Shown: positions 63,252 through 64,000 of the stretch, piece by piece
Layout: every line of letters starts with the position of its first letter
How positions within the stretch are numbered: position 1 is the first letter of the stretch
Assembly: GCF_016865525.2 (NCBI RefSeq)
Contig: NZ_CP075169.1
Span: 744,337-808,336 of the forward strand
DNA: 64,000 nt
Direction: 5' to 3'
Origin: Sodalis ligni
Lineage (GTDB): Bacteria > Pseudomonadota > Gammaproteobacteria > Enterobacterales > Enterobacteriaceae
Notes under the pieces: model-generated
What the model was told of the DNA's origin: nothing
Seen by the model: the letters and a program-made list of their open reading frames with translations, nothing else
Database searches by the model: none
Program-made: the position numbers and the translations under genes

Positions 63252-64000
63252 AGGGCATGGAATCCTTAATTGGTGTCATAAATATTTTCGGAAATTGGAT
63301 TATTAAAATAAATATAATTTTTGCCTTAACCATTCTAAGACTCGAAAAAAGCCAAAATACTAACTGAGAGATATTATATAATATGTATTCCTCTGGCTCC
63401 TGCCGAGGGCCATATTCATAAGAGATATGATAACCCTGCCGCTCTGTTCAGCCCAGGCTCCATGCTCGGGGAAATCTCCGTTCGGCAATACGGGCCATTC
63501 AATCCGTTATGTTAATGAAAGATATTCAAAACAAGAGTATCGGCATCGGCCATGGTTGGCTTAATTTTCCAAAATAAGTAACTTTAAATGATATATTTTA
63601 GTTTCTAACGCATTTATCATCGTTTGTAAAATATATTTTCCAAGCATGTGTGATGGCTGTTGGCGATGCTTCTTTTTCACTGATCATGACTATTTTTATA
63701 ATAATCATTATTCGCATTATCAATATCAGTAAAAGTATTCATTATCTCAAAGCAGGTGTTGAAACCATGAAATTAATTGACCCTCCATGATAACAAGGAC
63801 CCTGTCACGGCGACGGCTATATAATACTACAATGCGGACGGCACGGTGTAAATTAGCGAAGGGCCAATTTCAAGCTCATCAATGGCATCTGAATCCCCCC
63901 GGAGATAATCCGACAACCACCTGCATAACGCCGGTGATTGTCGGAGGCAGTGCTTACGGCAAATCGCCATCGATATAGGCGTTAATCAATCGGTACGCTT
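63252..64000. other. AT-rich end of window, no clear gene
   Basis: Little coding capacity is seen in the last 749 nt. A possible plus-strand frame at 63787-63978 (63 codons) has no recognised family and no good ribosome site. The AT-richness contrasts with glpT and mtn genes and agrees with an acquired segment around the leucine-rich-repeat gene. Confidence 0.4.

Noticed and set aside
63787..63978. Possible 63-codon gene at the window end
   Set aside because: No good ribosome site, unusual composition, no recognised family.

Overview
The window comes from an enterobacterial chromosome (Enterobacterales). Between about 23 kb and 62 kb the gene order is that of the E. coli rpoD-ygi-parE region: ileX tRNA, mug, rpoD, dnaG, rpsU, tsaD, plsY, folB, uppP, cca, ygiM, ygiF, glnE, hldE, ubiK, ribB, ygiD, ygiC, ygiB, tolC, nudF, yqiB, cpdA, yqiA, parE. 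GC content is high in the core. Many broken genes and insertion sequences, and a dispersed repeat of the kind I associate with Sodalis-like genomes, suggest a Sodalis/Pectobacteriaceae-type lineage undergoing gene decay. That host assignment is inference.

Region 1 (1-11.4 kb) is an accessory metabolic locus. It holds a translationally coupled pair that looks like a split cucumopine-synthase-type protein (a DUF3830/cyclophilin-like half and a helical half), an RpiR regulator, a histidine ammonia-lyase, two amino-acid ABC permeases with an opine-type periplasmic binding protein (no ATPase), and an ATP-dependent hydantoinase/oxoprolinase pair HyuA-HyuB. A HigBA toxin-antitoxin pair sits in the middle. 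I read the set as a histidine-derived, opine-like or hydantoin-like compound pathway, and regard it as the best candidate for an undescribed system here.

Region 2 (11.4-23 kb) is a decayed, AT-richer accessory zone ending at the 3' end of tRNA-Ile(CAU). It contains an RcnB-like protein with an 8-residue repeat, an IS21-family element with a frameshifted istA, the remains of a very large (over 4 kb) secreted or toxin-like gene, a broken IS630-family element inserted in the end of a cupin gene, and a small lipoprotein module. The mug gene beside the tRNA is also broken.

Region 3 (23.8-41.5 kb) is core: the macromolecular synthesis operon rpsU-dnaG-rpoD, tRNA modification, phospholipid and undecaprenyl synthesis, tRNA CCA addition, polyphosphate and nitrogen control, LPS heptose synthesis, and ribB behind an FMN riboswitch.

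Region 4 (41.5-46.8 kb) is striking. Nine tandem copies of a 103-bp unit, each with a perfect hairpin, separate ribB from tehB. Next to it is a nitric oxide detoxification locus in which norR and its promoter elements look intact, but norV has lost its rubredoxin domain and norW is reduced to two fragments by deletions.

Region 5 (46.9-56 kb) is core again (ygiD, tolC-ygiB-ygiC, nudF-yqiB-cpdA-yqiA-parE). Region 6 (56-60.6 kb) holds methionine salvage genes mtnBCD, mtnA and mtnK; mtnK has a probable one-base frameshift close to its start. Region 7 (60.6-64 kb) has a 27-residue membrane peptide (YohP-like), glpT, and an IpaH/YopM-like leucine-rich-repeat protein followed by AT-rich sequence with no clear gene.
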